NCBI GenBank assembly: GCA_032128415.1
Contig: JAQBGW010000134.1
Location: 1 to 64,000, forward strand
DNA from: Ga0077527 sp032128415
GTDB taxonomy: Bacteria; Pseudomonadota; Gammaproteobacteria; Burkholderiales; SG8-41
DNA length: 64,000 nt
Direction: 5' to 3'
Part shown: piece by piece, positions 8,867 to 17,473 of the stretch
Layout: every line of letters begins with the position of its first letter
Numbering within the stretch: position 1 is the first letter of the stretch
Notes under the pieces: generated by a model
What the model saw: only the letters and a program-made list of their open reading frames with translations
Database searches by the model: none
What the model was told of the DNA's origin: nothing
Made by a program: the position numbers and the translations under genes

Positions 8867-9431
8867 GAAGATAAACCAAAACCGGAAAGCCCACGATCGG
8901 CACAATCAGATAAACCAGCGGCGGGACGTGTTGCTGCGGCTTGTCGCCCAGCCCGAACGCCCAGTTCACGTTCAGTTTCGGGGCAGTCAGACTAAAGGTA
9001 AGAATTAGCACGATCCAGCACAGCAGCGTCTGCGCCGGCAGCGCCTGTGGTGCATAGCCCAGACGCATGACCGTCCACACCAGCAGCACCGGCATGAACA
9101 CGTGAAACAGCGAGAGCGCCCTGAGGTAGCGCGGATAGGCAGGATCGAACATGTAATCCGCAACCCCTGGCACCCCCTTCCCTGTCATGAGTTGCACAAA
9201 AAAGCTCACGTTCCACACCACGTCCAGCAGCAGTACCGCGAGCGCCATCATGCTCGCGAGCAGGCTGTTTTCCAGCCATAGCGCCGCGACCATGCCCAGC
9301 AACGTGATGTCGGAAAACCACAGGAAATTGGCGAGCGGGTACTTGCGCGCATACACCACCACGGTGACGCACACAAACAGGGAGTAGGCCAGTTTGATCC
9401 ACAGCGGGATCAGCGTGCTTTCGAGTGCCAT
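8832..9431 (-). CDS. Multi-pass membrane protein of unknown function
   Basis: A 199-residue, very hydrophobic protein with about six predicted transmembrane helices. It begins MALESTLIPLWIKLAYSLF and includes LWFSDITLLGMVAALWLENS, WNVSFFVQLMTGKG and a DPAYPRYLRALSLFHVFMP loop. I do not recognise the family with certainty and infer no function. The ORF is well bounded with proteobacterial codon use. It stands alone on the minus strand, about 230 bases downstream of the EncFtn gene. Confidence 0.75.
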   Translation of the reverse strand: MALESTLIPLWIKLAYSLFVCVTVVVYARKYPLANFLWFSDITLLGMVAALWLENSLLASMMALAVLLLDVVWNVSFFVQLMTGKGVPGVADYMFDPAYPRYLRALSLFHVFMPVLLVWTVMRLGYAPQALPAQTLLCWIVLILTFSLTAPKLNVNWAFGLGDKPQQHVPPLVYLIVPIVGFPVLVYLPTHLLLQWLLS

Positions 9432-9659
9432 ATCTGCCCGGCCTTATGCCAGCCTGAAAAATGTCTGGAGTTACCGTGAATTCGCCGGCAACCAACAACG
9501 GCTTAGAAGAAAACGACTCCGGCACTGAGATTACTTCGCGTACTGCACATTACTCCGATTGAAATGCGAACTGCGGTCAGCAAAGGCTCAGGAAACACTC
9601 ACTCCGACATCAATCGTCCAAAGAAATCGGGCTCCGCTCCCCCATATCACTAGTGACCG

Positions 9660-9947
9660 CTATTTGTGCGTAATAGGCTTGTCCGTGAACAGGAATTCTT
9701 TCAACTCTTTGGAAAACGTCGGATCCTTGCGCCGGATCCATTCCAGCACCATGGCAGCGTGTTCTTTCTCCTCGTCGCGGTTATGTGCCAGGATCGCTTT
9801 CAGTTCCGGATCTTTGCAAGCATCCGCGCGCTGGTTGTACCAATCCACGGCCTCCAACTCTTCCATCAGCGAAACTATCGCACGATGCATATCGCGCGTT
9901 TCATTGGACAATTCTGCTATTGGCTCGTGATAACCCTCGTTGGACAT
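9660..9947 (-). CDS. EncFtn-type ferritin-like ferroxidase without an encapsulin
   Basis: A 95-residue helical protein closely resembling the encapsulated ferritins (EncFtn), small two-helix proteins that form an annular decamer and oxidise Fe(II). Compared from memory with the R. rubrum EncFtn, the ferroxidase ligands are present: Glu30 in MEELEAVDWY, and Glu60 and His63 in RDEEKEHAAM. Trp36 and Tyr37 are also kept. The usual C-terminal encapsulin-targeting tail is absent, and the protein stops at FTDKPITHK. No encapsulin shell gene is adjacent. It lies 21 bases after a small membrane-protein gene in the same direction, so the two are probably co-transcribed. Confidence 0.88.
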   Translation of the reverse strand: MSNEGYHEPIAELSNETRDMHRAIVSLMEELEAVDWYNQRADACKDPELKAILAHNRDEEKEHAAMVLEWIRRKDPTFSKELKEFLFTDKPITHK

Positions 9948-9968
9948 TACGTTCTCCTTGGTTCGCGC

Positions 9969-10364
9969 TCAAATTTCCGTCGGCACAACAGGCAGCACGC
10001 GGGTTCTCTTGCGCAATTCGGCATAAGTCAGCCATAGCAGAAAGACCGGAAAAATGAAACCTACAAACAGTGGAGTGAAGCTGACGATCCACGTCAGTGT
10101 ACTGGTCTCGCTGGAGTATAAATCCCAAGCTCTGAGCGCCAGCGGCAACACCGTAAACAGGATAGCCGGAACCATAAACCAAATCCGGTTGCCCACACCG
10201 GCGTTGGCGCGCTGCGCGCAGACAAAAGTGACCGCCGCAACGAAGACCGCCGTCGCACCACCGGCGGCGGCATTCGCCATGCCAATTACTACTGTTGTGG
10301 CTTGATAGATAAACAGCAAAATCAACGCAGCACCCACCAAGCGTCGCAGCGTGATATCCGTCAT
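9969..10364 (-). CDS. Small membrane protein, probable operon partner of EncFtn
   Basis: A 131-residue protein with four predicted helices (roughly 8-30, 36-55, 64-80 and 92-112) and a basic C-terminal tail (ELRKRTRVLPVV). The family is not recognised. It is the first gene of a two-gene unit with the EncFtn-type ferritin. That placement suggests a role near iron or stress handling, but only the adjacency is seen. A TATACT -10-like hexamer lies at 10399-10404 on the minus strand with no convincing -35. Confidence 0.7.
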   Translation of the reverse strand: MTDITLRRLVGAALILLFIYQATTVVIGMANAAAGGATAVFVAAVTFVCAQRANAGVGNRIWFMVPAILFTVLPLALRAWDLYSSETSTLTWIVSFTPLFVGFIFPVFLLWLTYAELRKRTRVLPVVPTEI

Positions 10365-10437
10365 ATTGTGATCTTCAGGGAGATCAGTTTCATGATTGAG
10401 TATAGGAAATTTTTACTATTTCATAACTTCGCATAGC

Positions 10438-11688
10438 TTACCGCATATTAGCCGGCGCTTCGCTCTGCCACAGATGCCTGCGCCAGTACGTAGCAATCAG
10501 CACAATAACTGCGATACCGAACATGCAATAACTGGTAGCCATCGCCGCATAACCGAAGTGCGCAATCAGTGGACCGGCCAGCAGCAGGCCCGGCAGATTA
10601 CCGTAAATGGCCATCATGCGTATGCCCATGATGCGCCCGCGATAACGCTGATCGGTGTTACGCAGCAGCACGGCGTTGATGGGGATCAGGCTCATGGACT
10701 GCATGCACCCCGCGAGCATGAGTACCAGGATGCCTGCAGCAGGATGTGTCGTTTGCGCAAACACCATCAACAGCACCAGCCAGGCTGCGCCGAAAGCGAG
10801 CATCGCACGCGCCGGACGAAACGCGCCACCAAAGCGACTCATGATGATCGAGCCGGTCAGCGCACCGCTGGCGGCCGCCGCGACCATGGTGCCGAGCGTG
10901 CTCTGATCGGCACCATAGACCACTTTCGCCACGTAGGGCATCAGGCCGTTGAACAACGGGAACGCGGTGAGATTGAGCAGAAAAGCAAACAACATGGTTG
11001 CGCGCAGTTGCGGCGATCGCCAGACATAGGACAACCCTTCCCGCAATTCGCGCCACGGCGTGGCCCTCTGTTCCGCGGTCGCATGGTGCGCCATGCGTGC
11101 GCCGCCGGTTTGCAGCGTCAGCACCACACTGATGACGTAAAAACAAACAACAACTGCATACGCCGGCCCCATGCCCACCACCGCAACCAGGCCGGCGCCG
11201 GTCAGCGCACCAGCGATCCGTGCTGAATCCTGCGTCGTGCGCTGGATGCTCATCGCCCCCATCAGTTGCGCCGGTGGAATCGTTTCGCCGACCAGCGCAG
11301 TACGCATGCCGATGTCGGACGGCCGCACCAGCCCCAACACCGCGGTAGTCGCCAGCACGATGGTCGGAGTTACCGCACCCATGAACGCGAACACCATCAG
11401 CAGCGACGCCAGCCCCGCATATAGCGCACGCATAGCACACAGCATATTGCGATGGCCGACACGGTCGCCCATGACGCCGAACATGGGTGCGAGCAGCGTG
11501 CCGATGTATAGCAACGACGCGAAGATGGTCAGCATCAGCACCGAACGGGTCTCGACCAGCACATACCAGCCGAGGATCAGCATTTCCATTTCCAGCGCCC
11601 ACGAAGTTGCCATATCCGCGGGCCACTGAAAACGGAAACTGCGGACACTGAACGGCGCAAGCATCGGACTACGTGATGACAGACTCAA
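10438..11688 (-). CDS. MFS transporter, EntS-like exporter group
   Basis: A 416-residue major facilitator superfamily protein with about twelve helices. It opens with APFSVRSFRFQWPADMATSWALEME, typical of the EntS/MFS_3 drug and siderophore exporter group. The loop 2-3 signature GVMGDRVGHRNML sits near residue 70, and a second half follows after a cytoplasmic loop around 200-215. The substrate cannot be told. The gene is 25 bases downstream of the acyl-CoA synthetase gene and may be co-transcribed with it. Confidence 0.85.
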   Translation of the reverse strand: MSLSSRSPMLAPFSVRSFRFQWPADMATSWALEMEMLILGWYVLVETRSVLMLTIFASLLYIGTLLAPMFGVMGDRVGHRNMLCAMRALYAGLASLLMVFAFMGAVTPTIVLATTAVLGLVRPSDIGMRTALVGETIPPAQLMGAMSIQRTTQDSARIAGALTGAGLVAVVGMGPAYAVVVCFYVISVVLTLQTGGARMAHHATAEQRATPWRELREGLSYVWRSPQLRATMLFAFLLNLTAFPLFNGLMPYVAKVVYGADQSTLGTMVAAAASGALTGSIIMSRFGGAFRPARAMLAFGAAWLVLLMVFAQTTHPAAGILVLMLAGCMQSMSLIPINAVLLRNTDQRYRGRIMGIRMMAIYGNLPGLLLAGPLIAHFGYAAMATSYCMFGIAVIVLIATYWRRHLWQSEAPANMR

Positions 11689-11713
11689 GGCAAGCCTCCG
11701 CTTTGATTAATCA

Positions 11714-13801
11714 TCAATCCAGCACCATCAACCAGTCGACGGCAATCGCACCCTGCGGCCCGGCGAGCACAGGATTGAGGTCCAGTTCTGCCAGACGCGG
11801 GCCGGCCGCGGCGCCGAAGCACGACGCCGCACTGATCATGCGTGCGATGGCTTGTCTGTCCACCGGCGGCCTGCCGCGCACACCGTCCAGCATGACACGG
11901 CTTTTCAGTTCATCAAGCATGCGCAGCGCTTCAGCCTCGGTCACCGGCGCTGCGCGAAACACTACATCCTTGAACACTTCAATCAGTACCCCACCCAACC
12001 CCACCATCACCACCGGACCGAAGGTCGGATCACGCTTGAGGCCAATCACCAGTTCCACATCGCCCTCCGCCATCGCTTGCACCAGCACGCCGGTAATGCG
12101 GGCCTCAGCTTTGTAGTGTTTGCCATTGGCGATCAAGGTGTCGAAGGCTTTGCGCACGGCGGCAGCATCGCCGAGATTCAGTGCCACGCCTTGCGCCTCG
12201 GTCTTGTGCAGGATGTCTGGCGATTCAATCTTGAGTGCTATCGGATAACCCAGAACTTGCGCAGCGGCCACGGCTTCATCCGCTGTTTTAGCCAGTCGCG
12301 CCGCCGCAGTAATCACGCCAAACGACCGCAAAAGCGCCTGCCCCTCAATACTTCCTACTGCGCCGGTGACGGCAGGCAGTGCAGGCTTGGCCAACTGCAG
12401 CGCCTCGCGCGCAGGCTGATCGCTCAGCCAGTGCCGGCGTGCCTCGGCATAGCGCACCAGCGCTGCAACGGCATCGACGGCTGGTTCAGCACCACGCAGC
12501 ACGGCCATGCCTGCCGCATGCAGTTGCGTCACTGCGGTGGCAGGGGCGGCAACCCAACAAATTACCCAAGGTTTGTTCACTATCTTATTGATTTTGTTGA
12601 ATATTTTAACAAGGCGATCGACATGGGCGTCCATCAATTGCAGCCAGACGATGCCGATATGCACGTGGGGATCGTCCATCACCGTACGCACGCTGTCGTA
12701 CAGCATCTCGGGATCAGCAACGAATTGTCCAGTCACATCGACTGGATTCACCGTGGTGCCAAAACCCGGTATGACTTTTTTCAGCGCATCGCGAGTCTGC
12801 ACGGTGAGTTCGGCGACCTGCAGACCGGTTTCTTCGGCACGATCCGCCATCAGCACACCGGCGCCGCCGGATTGCGTGACAATGCCTATGCCGCAGCCTG
12901 CCGGCAGTTTGCACGCAGCCAGCACTTCAACAATATCCAGCATATGTTCTTCATTGCGCGCACGGGCGACGCCGAGTCCGCGCATCACGCCGTCGAATAC
13001 CGCATCAGCGCCGGCCAGCGCACCGGTATGTGATGCTGCTGCTTTCGCGCCTGCAGCGGTACGCCCGACTTTAGTCAACGTCAACAGCTTGCCCTGCGTC
13101 AGCGCCTGCGCCGCCAACGCCTTCAGGCCAGCACCATCGCGCACGCCTTCGAGATAACCGGCGCCGACGCGGATGCGATCATCGTCGAGCACAGCACGCA
13201 TCACCTGCACAAAATCGACATCGCATTCATTGCCGGTGTTGACGAAATAGCCCAGCCCCAGCGCGCGGCGCCGCGCCAGCGCAGCAATCGCCGTGCCGAA
13301 AGCGCCGGACTGGGTCACAAAAGCCACTGGCCCCGGCGGCGTCGGACCCTCGGCAAACTGGCCGAAAGTGGCAATGACCCGATCAAAGGCGTTGATCAAT
13401 CCCAGACAGTTGGGACCGCACAACCGCAGCCCTGCAGCGTGCGCAGCGGCGGCTACTTCCTGCTCCAGTGCCCGCCCTGCCTCGCCCATCTCGGCAAATC
13501 CCGAACTGAATATGACCGCGGCACGTCCGCCGCGCTGTGCCAGCTGACGCACGGCGACCAACACCTGCGCTGCCGGCACCGCGATCACCGTGAGATCCGG
13601 GGTCTGCGGTAGCGCCGCAATATCCGGATAGCAGCGCATTCCGGCAATCTCAGCATATTTCGGATTGACCGGATAAATACGTCCTTGATAAGCCTTGTCG
13701 AGCAGGAAGCGCAGCGTGCGGCCGTTGATCTTGCTGAGATCGGCAGAAGCGCCGAGGATGGCGATGGACCGGGGGCTGAGTAAAGCCTGCAGATTATTCA
13801 T
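11714..13801 (-). CDS. ADP-forming acyl-CoA synthetase (acetate-CoA ligase family)
   Basis: A 695-residue NDP-forming acyl-CoA synthetase, which interconverts acyl-CoA plus ADP and Pi with acid plus ATP and CoA. The CoA-binding domain opens with LLSPRSIAILGAS and PVNPKY. The succinyl-CoA-ligase-like domain has PNCLGLIN and TQSGAFGTA, and the SHTGALAG segment carries the phosphorylated His. The C-terminal ATP-grasp part has ALKIESPDILHKTEAQGVAL and LDLNPVLAGPQG. The GNAT acetyltransferase domain found in Pat-type relatives is absent. I start at MNNLQ (13801); a longer frame reaches 13852 without family support. Confidence 0.88.
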   Translation of the reverse strand: MNNLQALLSPRSIAILGASADLSKINGRTLRFLLDKAYQGRIYPVNPKYAEIAGMRCYPDIAALPQTPDLTVIAVPAAQVLVAVRQLAQRGGRAAVIFSSGFAEMGEAGRALEQEVAAAAHAAGLRLCGPNCLGLINAFDRVIATFGQFAEGPTPPGPVAFVTQSGAFGTAIAALARRRALGLGYFVNTGNECDVDFVQVMRAVLDDDRIRVGAGYLEGVRDGAGLKALAAQALTQGKLLTLTKVGRTAAGAKAAASHTGALAGADAVFDGVMRGLGVARARNEEHMLDIVEVLAACKLPAGCGIGIVTQSGGAGVLMADRAEETGLQVAELTVQTRDALKKVIPGFGTTVNPVDVTGQFVADPEMLYDSVRTVMDDPHVHIGIVWLQLMDAHVDRLVKIFNKINKIVNKPWVICWVAAPATAVTQLHAAGMAVLRGAEPAVDAVAALVRYAEARRHWLSDQPAREALQLAKPALPAVTGAVGSIEGQALLRSFGVITAAARLAKTADEAVAAAQVLGYPIALKIESPDILHKTEAQGVALNLGDAAAVRKAFDTLIANGKHYKAEARITGVLVQAMAEGDVELVIGLKRDPTFGPVVMVGLGGVLIEVFKDVVFRAAPVTEAEALRMLDELKSRVMLDGVRGRPPVDRQAIARMISAASCFGAAAGPRLAELDLNPVLAGPQGAIAVDWLMVLD

Positions 13802-13848
13802 TGGTTCGTATTGTGAAAGTGCGGGGCCACAGGGCGAGCCAACATACC

Positions 13849-14562
13849 TCAATTTGACCGGTATTGCCGCAGCCAGCGCTGATCTTTCTCGGTTTCCATC
13901 AAGTCGTGCAGGGTCTGTGCGCCGTTCGTCATCGCTTGCGCCAGCACCACCTGCAGCAGTTGTGCCGTCGCCAGAGCATCAGCCAGCGCGTTGTGCCTTG
14001 CATAGTTGAGGATGCCGAAGCGCTGCAACCATTCATCCAGCGTCCGCAGTGATTTGGAATTGGCAGTGTCGAATACCGCTGGCGCCAGAAAAGCCAGATC
14101 CAGCCAGTTGTTGGTTGGCTTGCTGCCGATGGAGTGATCGGCTGCGCGGCTGATCATTACCCGGTCGAAATCGGCGTGGAATCCCACCAACGGAGCGGCA
14201 CCCGCATAATCAAGAAATTCCAGCATGGCATCGGCAGGCGCGCGTCCTGACAATTGCGTAGTACCGTCGATGCCGTGAATCAGGATATTGGCGGTGTTGC
14301 TGGCCTGCGGCTGACGAAACACTACTTCAAAACTCTCACTCAGGCGTACGCGGCCCTGCTCGACCACCACGGCGCCGATGGAAATCAGTCGATCGGAATA
14401 AGGCTGCAACCCGGTAGTTTCTACATCGGCCACCACAAAGCGCAAGTGAGCCAGCGGCGTGGCAACATCAACGACAGGCTGTGCATGATAAGCAGCCAAA
14501 GCCAGTTGCTGTTCAACGTTCAACACCGGCGCCCTGCCCATCAAACGCCGCAACCAGTTCAT
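13849..14562 (-). CDS. DEDD-family 3'-5' exonuclease (DNA polymerase III epsilon-like)
   Basis: A 237-residue exonuclease with ExoI (VVADVETTGLQPYSDRLISIGAV), ExoII (HADFDRV) and ExoIII (NALADALATAQLL) motifs. It resembles the epsilon proofreading fold but is too divergent to be the replicative DnaQ. The start MNWLRRLMG at 14562 is 10 bases after the stop of the cNMP/CBS/nucleotidyltransferase gene; a longer frame to 14688 would overlap that gene heavily. These two genes are commonly paired in proteobacteria, which implies a shared operon. The substrate is unknown. Confidence 0.87.
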   Translation of the reverse strand: MNWLRRLMGRAPVLNVEQQLALAAYHAQPVVDVATPLAHLRFVVADVETTGLQPYSDRLISIGAVVVEQGRVRLSESFEVVFRQPQASNTANILIHGIDGTTQLSGRAPADAMLEFLDYAGAAPLVGFHADFDRVMISRAADHSIGSKPTNNWLDLAFLAPAVFDTANSKSLRTLDEWLQRFGILNYARHNALADALATAQLLQVVLAQAMTNGAQTLHDLMETEKDQRWLRQYRSN

Positions 14563-14572
14563 GGTTTCCGTC

Positions 14573-16492
14573 TCATAGCTGGTAGTCGAGCGCCAACCGG
14601 GCCTGCAGTTTGCGGATCTGGCGAAAACTTTCCTTGAGAATGCGGCGATCGACTTCATTGAGCTGCGCCGGCATGACGCGATTGCCACCCTTCGATCCCG
14701 TATCTGCCGCCAACTGTCCGCGCAATCTCAGAGACTGTATGAAAAAGAAAGAATCGACTATTGACGAGATCTCCGTGGGCGACATCTGCAGCTGCGGTCC
14801 GGCCTGACGCAAACGCTGTGCGGTGTTGGTGTGGGACACGCCAGTGGCCAGCGACAATACGCGCGCAGCGTCGGTGAACAGGCGGGCGCCGGATTTTTTG
14901 AGATCCAGCGTGCCTTTGAATTCACCATCGTCCACAGTCGAAAAATCGCTGATCAAGCCCAGCGGCGGCCGGGTTTCGAGCGCATATTGCGCAAGCTGTC
15001 TTTGGAAACGGCTGTTCACCCGGGTGAGTCCCAGCAGATGTTCGCGCAGCAAGGCAGCGAGCGATTCCTCGCCATGCACCGGGCGGAAATCGAAAAAAAT
15101 CACTGAATTGAGCAATGCCTGCGGATCGGTATTGGCGATCCAGAAATCAAACTGTCCGCGCCACTCGTCAAGACTCAGACACCATTGCGGATTGCTGCCC
15201 ATGATGTTGCCCAGGCACAACGGAAATCCGCAGGTGTCGAGGTCGCGATTGACTGCCAGCGCGAACGGCAACAGCTTCGCTCGCGCTGCTTCCGCCGTCA
15301 TGTCGTCAACTTCAAAAATCAAACCATTGTCCTGGTCAGTGCTGATGGTCTGTTCATAACGTCCCTCGCTGCCGAACGCCAGCCAGCACCAGCGTATGCC
15401 GTTTAACGGATAATTCTGCATTTCGATATCGAGTATGCGACGCACCAATGCATCGTTCAGCGTCGAAATAATCAGCGTCAGCTGTTCAGCAGCGACACCC
15501 TGCCCCAGCATGCTGCGCACCAGCCGGCGAATATCTGCCGCAGCATCGCGCAATTCAGCGAGAGACTCCGTGTTTGCGATCGTGCGATTGATGGCGCGCA
15601 TACTGACGCGCTGCAGGGCAAACAAATCACGCTCAGTCACCACTCCGATCAGCTGCCCGCCATCGAGAACGGGAACGTGGCGTATGCCGTGGTGCGCGAT
15701 CAATAACGCGGCCTCATAGACGCTCGCTTCCGCAGGTAGCGTGCGCAGTTCGGTTGTCATGATGGCGCTGATAGGCAAATTCAGATTGCACTGGCTGAGT
15801 GCGACACGATCGAGCACGTCGTGCCGGGTGAATATGCCCATCAGTTTACCGGCGACATCGACAATCAGCATCGATCCTATTTTGCGGTCCCGCATGGTCT
15901 GCAGCACCGCTGCCACCGGCGTATCCGGCCCGGATGTGACTGGCGGGCGCGTCAGCAGGGAGCGCAATGTCCGATTCATCACCTGCTGTTCGTCGGTGGA
16001 CGATGTGCTATGCAATTGAATCAGTTTTCGCGACTGCGCGAGCAGACTGACCAGATACCGTGTGGCATGGTTGCGGAATACTGCGCTGCACTCCAGCAGT
16101 TCCGGAAATTGCGCTGCTGGCAGTTCGTAGCAAAAGGTGTCCGCAATGGCGATGTACTGCGCTGTCACCGGACGTTTCTCCAGCATGGCGGTGACGGGAA
16201 AAAATTCACCCGGGCCCAAGTTGATGTCGTGTATATCATCGCTATATGCGACATCGAAAGGTGCCACTTGCACCATACCGCGCTGAATAATGTAGAACAC
16301 CGCGGGCTCACCCTGCGCCGGATCGAGGATTACCGTATCTTTGGGGTAATAGCCAAGATTGAGGCGCGCCGCAAGAAAACACAGCGCGTCTTCCTCCATT
16401 TGCCCGAACGGCGGGTACTGTCGCAGGAAATCTGCAACCACTTTTGTAATCCTCGCTGCAGCGTCGCCGGTAACTGGAACGGACATGCTCAC
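14573..16492 (-). CDS. cNMP-binding / CBS-pair / DUF294 nucleotidyltransferase protein
   Basis: A 639-residue signalling-type protein. It has a cyclic-nucleotide-binding-like domain (about 20-150), two CBS domains (about 185-235 and 245-295), and a GlnD-like nucleotidyltransferase core with FGSEGRYEQTISTDQDNG at 373-390. A DUF294 C-terminal helical domain runs from about 490 to 630. The GS and DxD residues needed for nucleotidyl transfer are present, so activity is plausible. The acceptor is unknown. Related proteins often sit by acetate permease or exonuclease genes; here only the exonuclease is found. Confidence 0.9.
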   Translation of the reverse strand: MSMSVPVTGDAAARITKVVADFLRQYPPFGQMEEDALCFLAARLNLGYYPKDTVILDPAQGEPAVFYIIQRGMVQVAPFDVAYSDDIHDINLGPGEFFPVTAMLEKRPVTAQYIAIADTFCYELPAAQFPELLECSAVFRNHATRYLVSLLAQSRKLIQLHSTSSTDEQQVMNRTLRSLLTRPPVTSGPDTPVAAVLQTMRDRKIGSMLIVDVAGKLMGIFTRHDVLDRVALSQCNLNLPISAIMTTELRTLPAEASVYEAALLIAHHGIRHVPVLDGGQLIGVVTERDLFALQRVSMRAINRTIANTESLAELRDAAADIRRLVRSMLGQGVAAEQLTLIISTLNDALVRRILDIEMQNYPLNGIRWCWLAFGSEGRYEQTISTDQDNGLIFEVDDMTAEAARAKLLPFALAVNRDLDTCGFPLCLGNIMGSNPQWCLSLDEWRGQFDFWIANTDPQALLNSVIFFDFRPVHGEESLAALLREHLLGLTRVNSRFQRQLAQYALETRPPLGLISDFSTVDDGEFKGTLDLKKSGARLFTDAARVLSLATGVSHTNTAQRLRQAGPQLQMSPTEISSIVDSFFFIQSLRLRGQLAADTGSKGGNRVMPAQLNEVDRRILKESFRQIRKLQARLALDYQL

Positions 16493-16607
16493 CCCCTGCC
16501 CGGTTTCATAGACCTACGCCAACCAGCACCGGGATGGAATTCAGCTTATCACGGTGACTCAGCCCGCTTTTGATCGAGATCAATCTAGCGGTATGGTACC
16601 GGTAGAA

Positions 16608-17048
16608 TCAGTGTGGCTTATTGGCCAAGTGCGGCGGCACTGGCAATGAGATTACGTCGATGCCTTCATCACGCAACGCAGAGACTTCCTTGGCGGATGC
16701 CGTGCCGCGAATATGCCGCTCCGGTGCTTCCTTGTAGTGAATCCGCCGCACTTCCTCCGGGAATGCCCTGCCGACATCTTCCGCATTCTCGACTATGCGC
16801 GAAATCAGCCGGAGTACTTTGGCTGGATCAAAATTGGCGTATTGCGCAGCATCCTGCGGTACATCTGCGGGCTGTTCGGCACGCCCGGTGTTGAGCCGTG
16901 CCGCAGTGACCAGCCGTTGGACCGCCTGGCTGCCGCACAGCGGACAACTCAGCAGATGTTCTTTCTGCTGGCGCTCGAATTCATCGCCCGAGGAAAACCA
17001 GCCCTCAAAACGGTGATCGTTGTCGCAGCCGAGGTCAAATACAATCAT
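16608..17048 (-). CDS. DUF1178 family protein
   Basis: A 146-residue protein of the DUF1178 family, common in alpha- and betaproteobacteria and of unknown function. The N-terminus MIVFDLGCDNDHRFEGWF and the pair CPLC (Cys35, Cys38, with Cys8 ahead) suggest a zinc ribbon. The conserved C-terminal region has HIRGTASAKEVSALRDEGIDV. It is the next gene after the tRNA-Leu on the same strand. Confidence 0.9.
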   Translation of the reverse strand: MIVFDLGCDNDHRFEGWFSSGDEFERQQKEHLLSCPLCGSQAVQRLVTAARLNTGRAEQPADVPQDAAQYANFDPAKVLRLISRIVENAEDVGRAFPEEVRRIHYKEAPERHIRGTASAKEVSALRDEGIDVISLPVPPHLANKPH

Positions 17049-17070
17049 GATTCAGTAGCACCTGACAGGA

Positions 17071-17155
17071 TGGTGGGCGAGGCCGGACTTGAACCGGCAT
17101 GGCTTGCGCCGAGGGATTTTAAGTCCCTTGTGTATACCAATTTCACCACTCGCCC
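17071..17155 (-). tRNA. tRNA-Leu (anticodon TAA)
   Basis: An 85-base tRNA including an encoded CCA end. The acceptor stem GGGCGAG/CTCGCCC is followed by discriminator A and CCA. The anticodon loop is in GGGACTTAAAATCCC with TAA as anticodon. The long variable arm expected of tRNA-Leu and the GGTTCAAGTCC T-arm are present. It is the third tRNA of a Gly-Cys-Leu cluster after pgsA. Confidence 0.96.
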
Positions 17156-17217
17156 CGTAGGCCAAAGATAACATCGGGACCGGGCCTCGCCACTTGTGTT
17201 TTAAGCTTACTTCAAGC

Positions 17218-17291
17218 TGGAGGCGGGGGTCGGAATCGAACCGGCGTACACGGCTTTGCAGGCCGCTGCATGACCACTCTGCCACCCCGCC
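17218..17291 (-). tRNA. tRNA-Cys (anticodon GCA)
   Basis: A 74-base tRNA with acceptor stem GGCGGGG/CCCCGCC, discriminator U and encoded CCA. The anticodon stem-loop GGCCTGCAAAGCC gives GCA. The T-arm reads GGTTCGATTCC. Middle gene of the Gly-Cys-Leu cluster. Confidence 0.96.
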
Positions 17292-17349
17292 ATTGGAACT
17301 AAAAGGGGAAAACGGCTGGCTGTATATTCCACCGTTTTCCCCGGGTATT

Positions 17350-17425
17350 TGGAGCGGGAGAAGAGTCTCGAACTCTCGACCTCAACCTTGGCAAGGTTGC
17401 GCTCTACCAACTGAGCTACTCCCGC
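17350..17425 (-). tRNA. tRNA-Gly (anticodon GCC)
   Basis: A 76-base tRNA with acceptor stem GCGGGAG/CTCCCGC, discriminator U and encoded CCA. The anticodon stem-loop AACCTTGCCAAGGTT gives GCC. The D-arm TAGCTCAGTTGGTAGAGC and T-arm GAGTTCGAGACTC are normal. First of the cluster, 48 bases after the pgsA stop. Confidence 0.96.
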
Positions 17426-17473
17426 GTTGCAACGGGCGATTATAGGACAACCCCTCCCTGACTCGCAACCCGG

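Noticed and set aside
11852..13033. A 393-codon plus-strand ORF, His-rich, antisense to the acyl-CoA synthetase
   Set aside because: Shadow of the high-GC gene on the other strand; no family similarity, and residue composition (many His, Arg, Gln) is typical of antisense frames.
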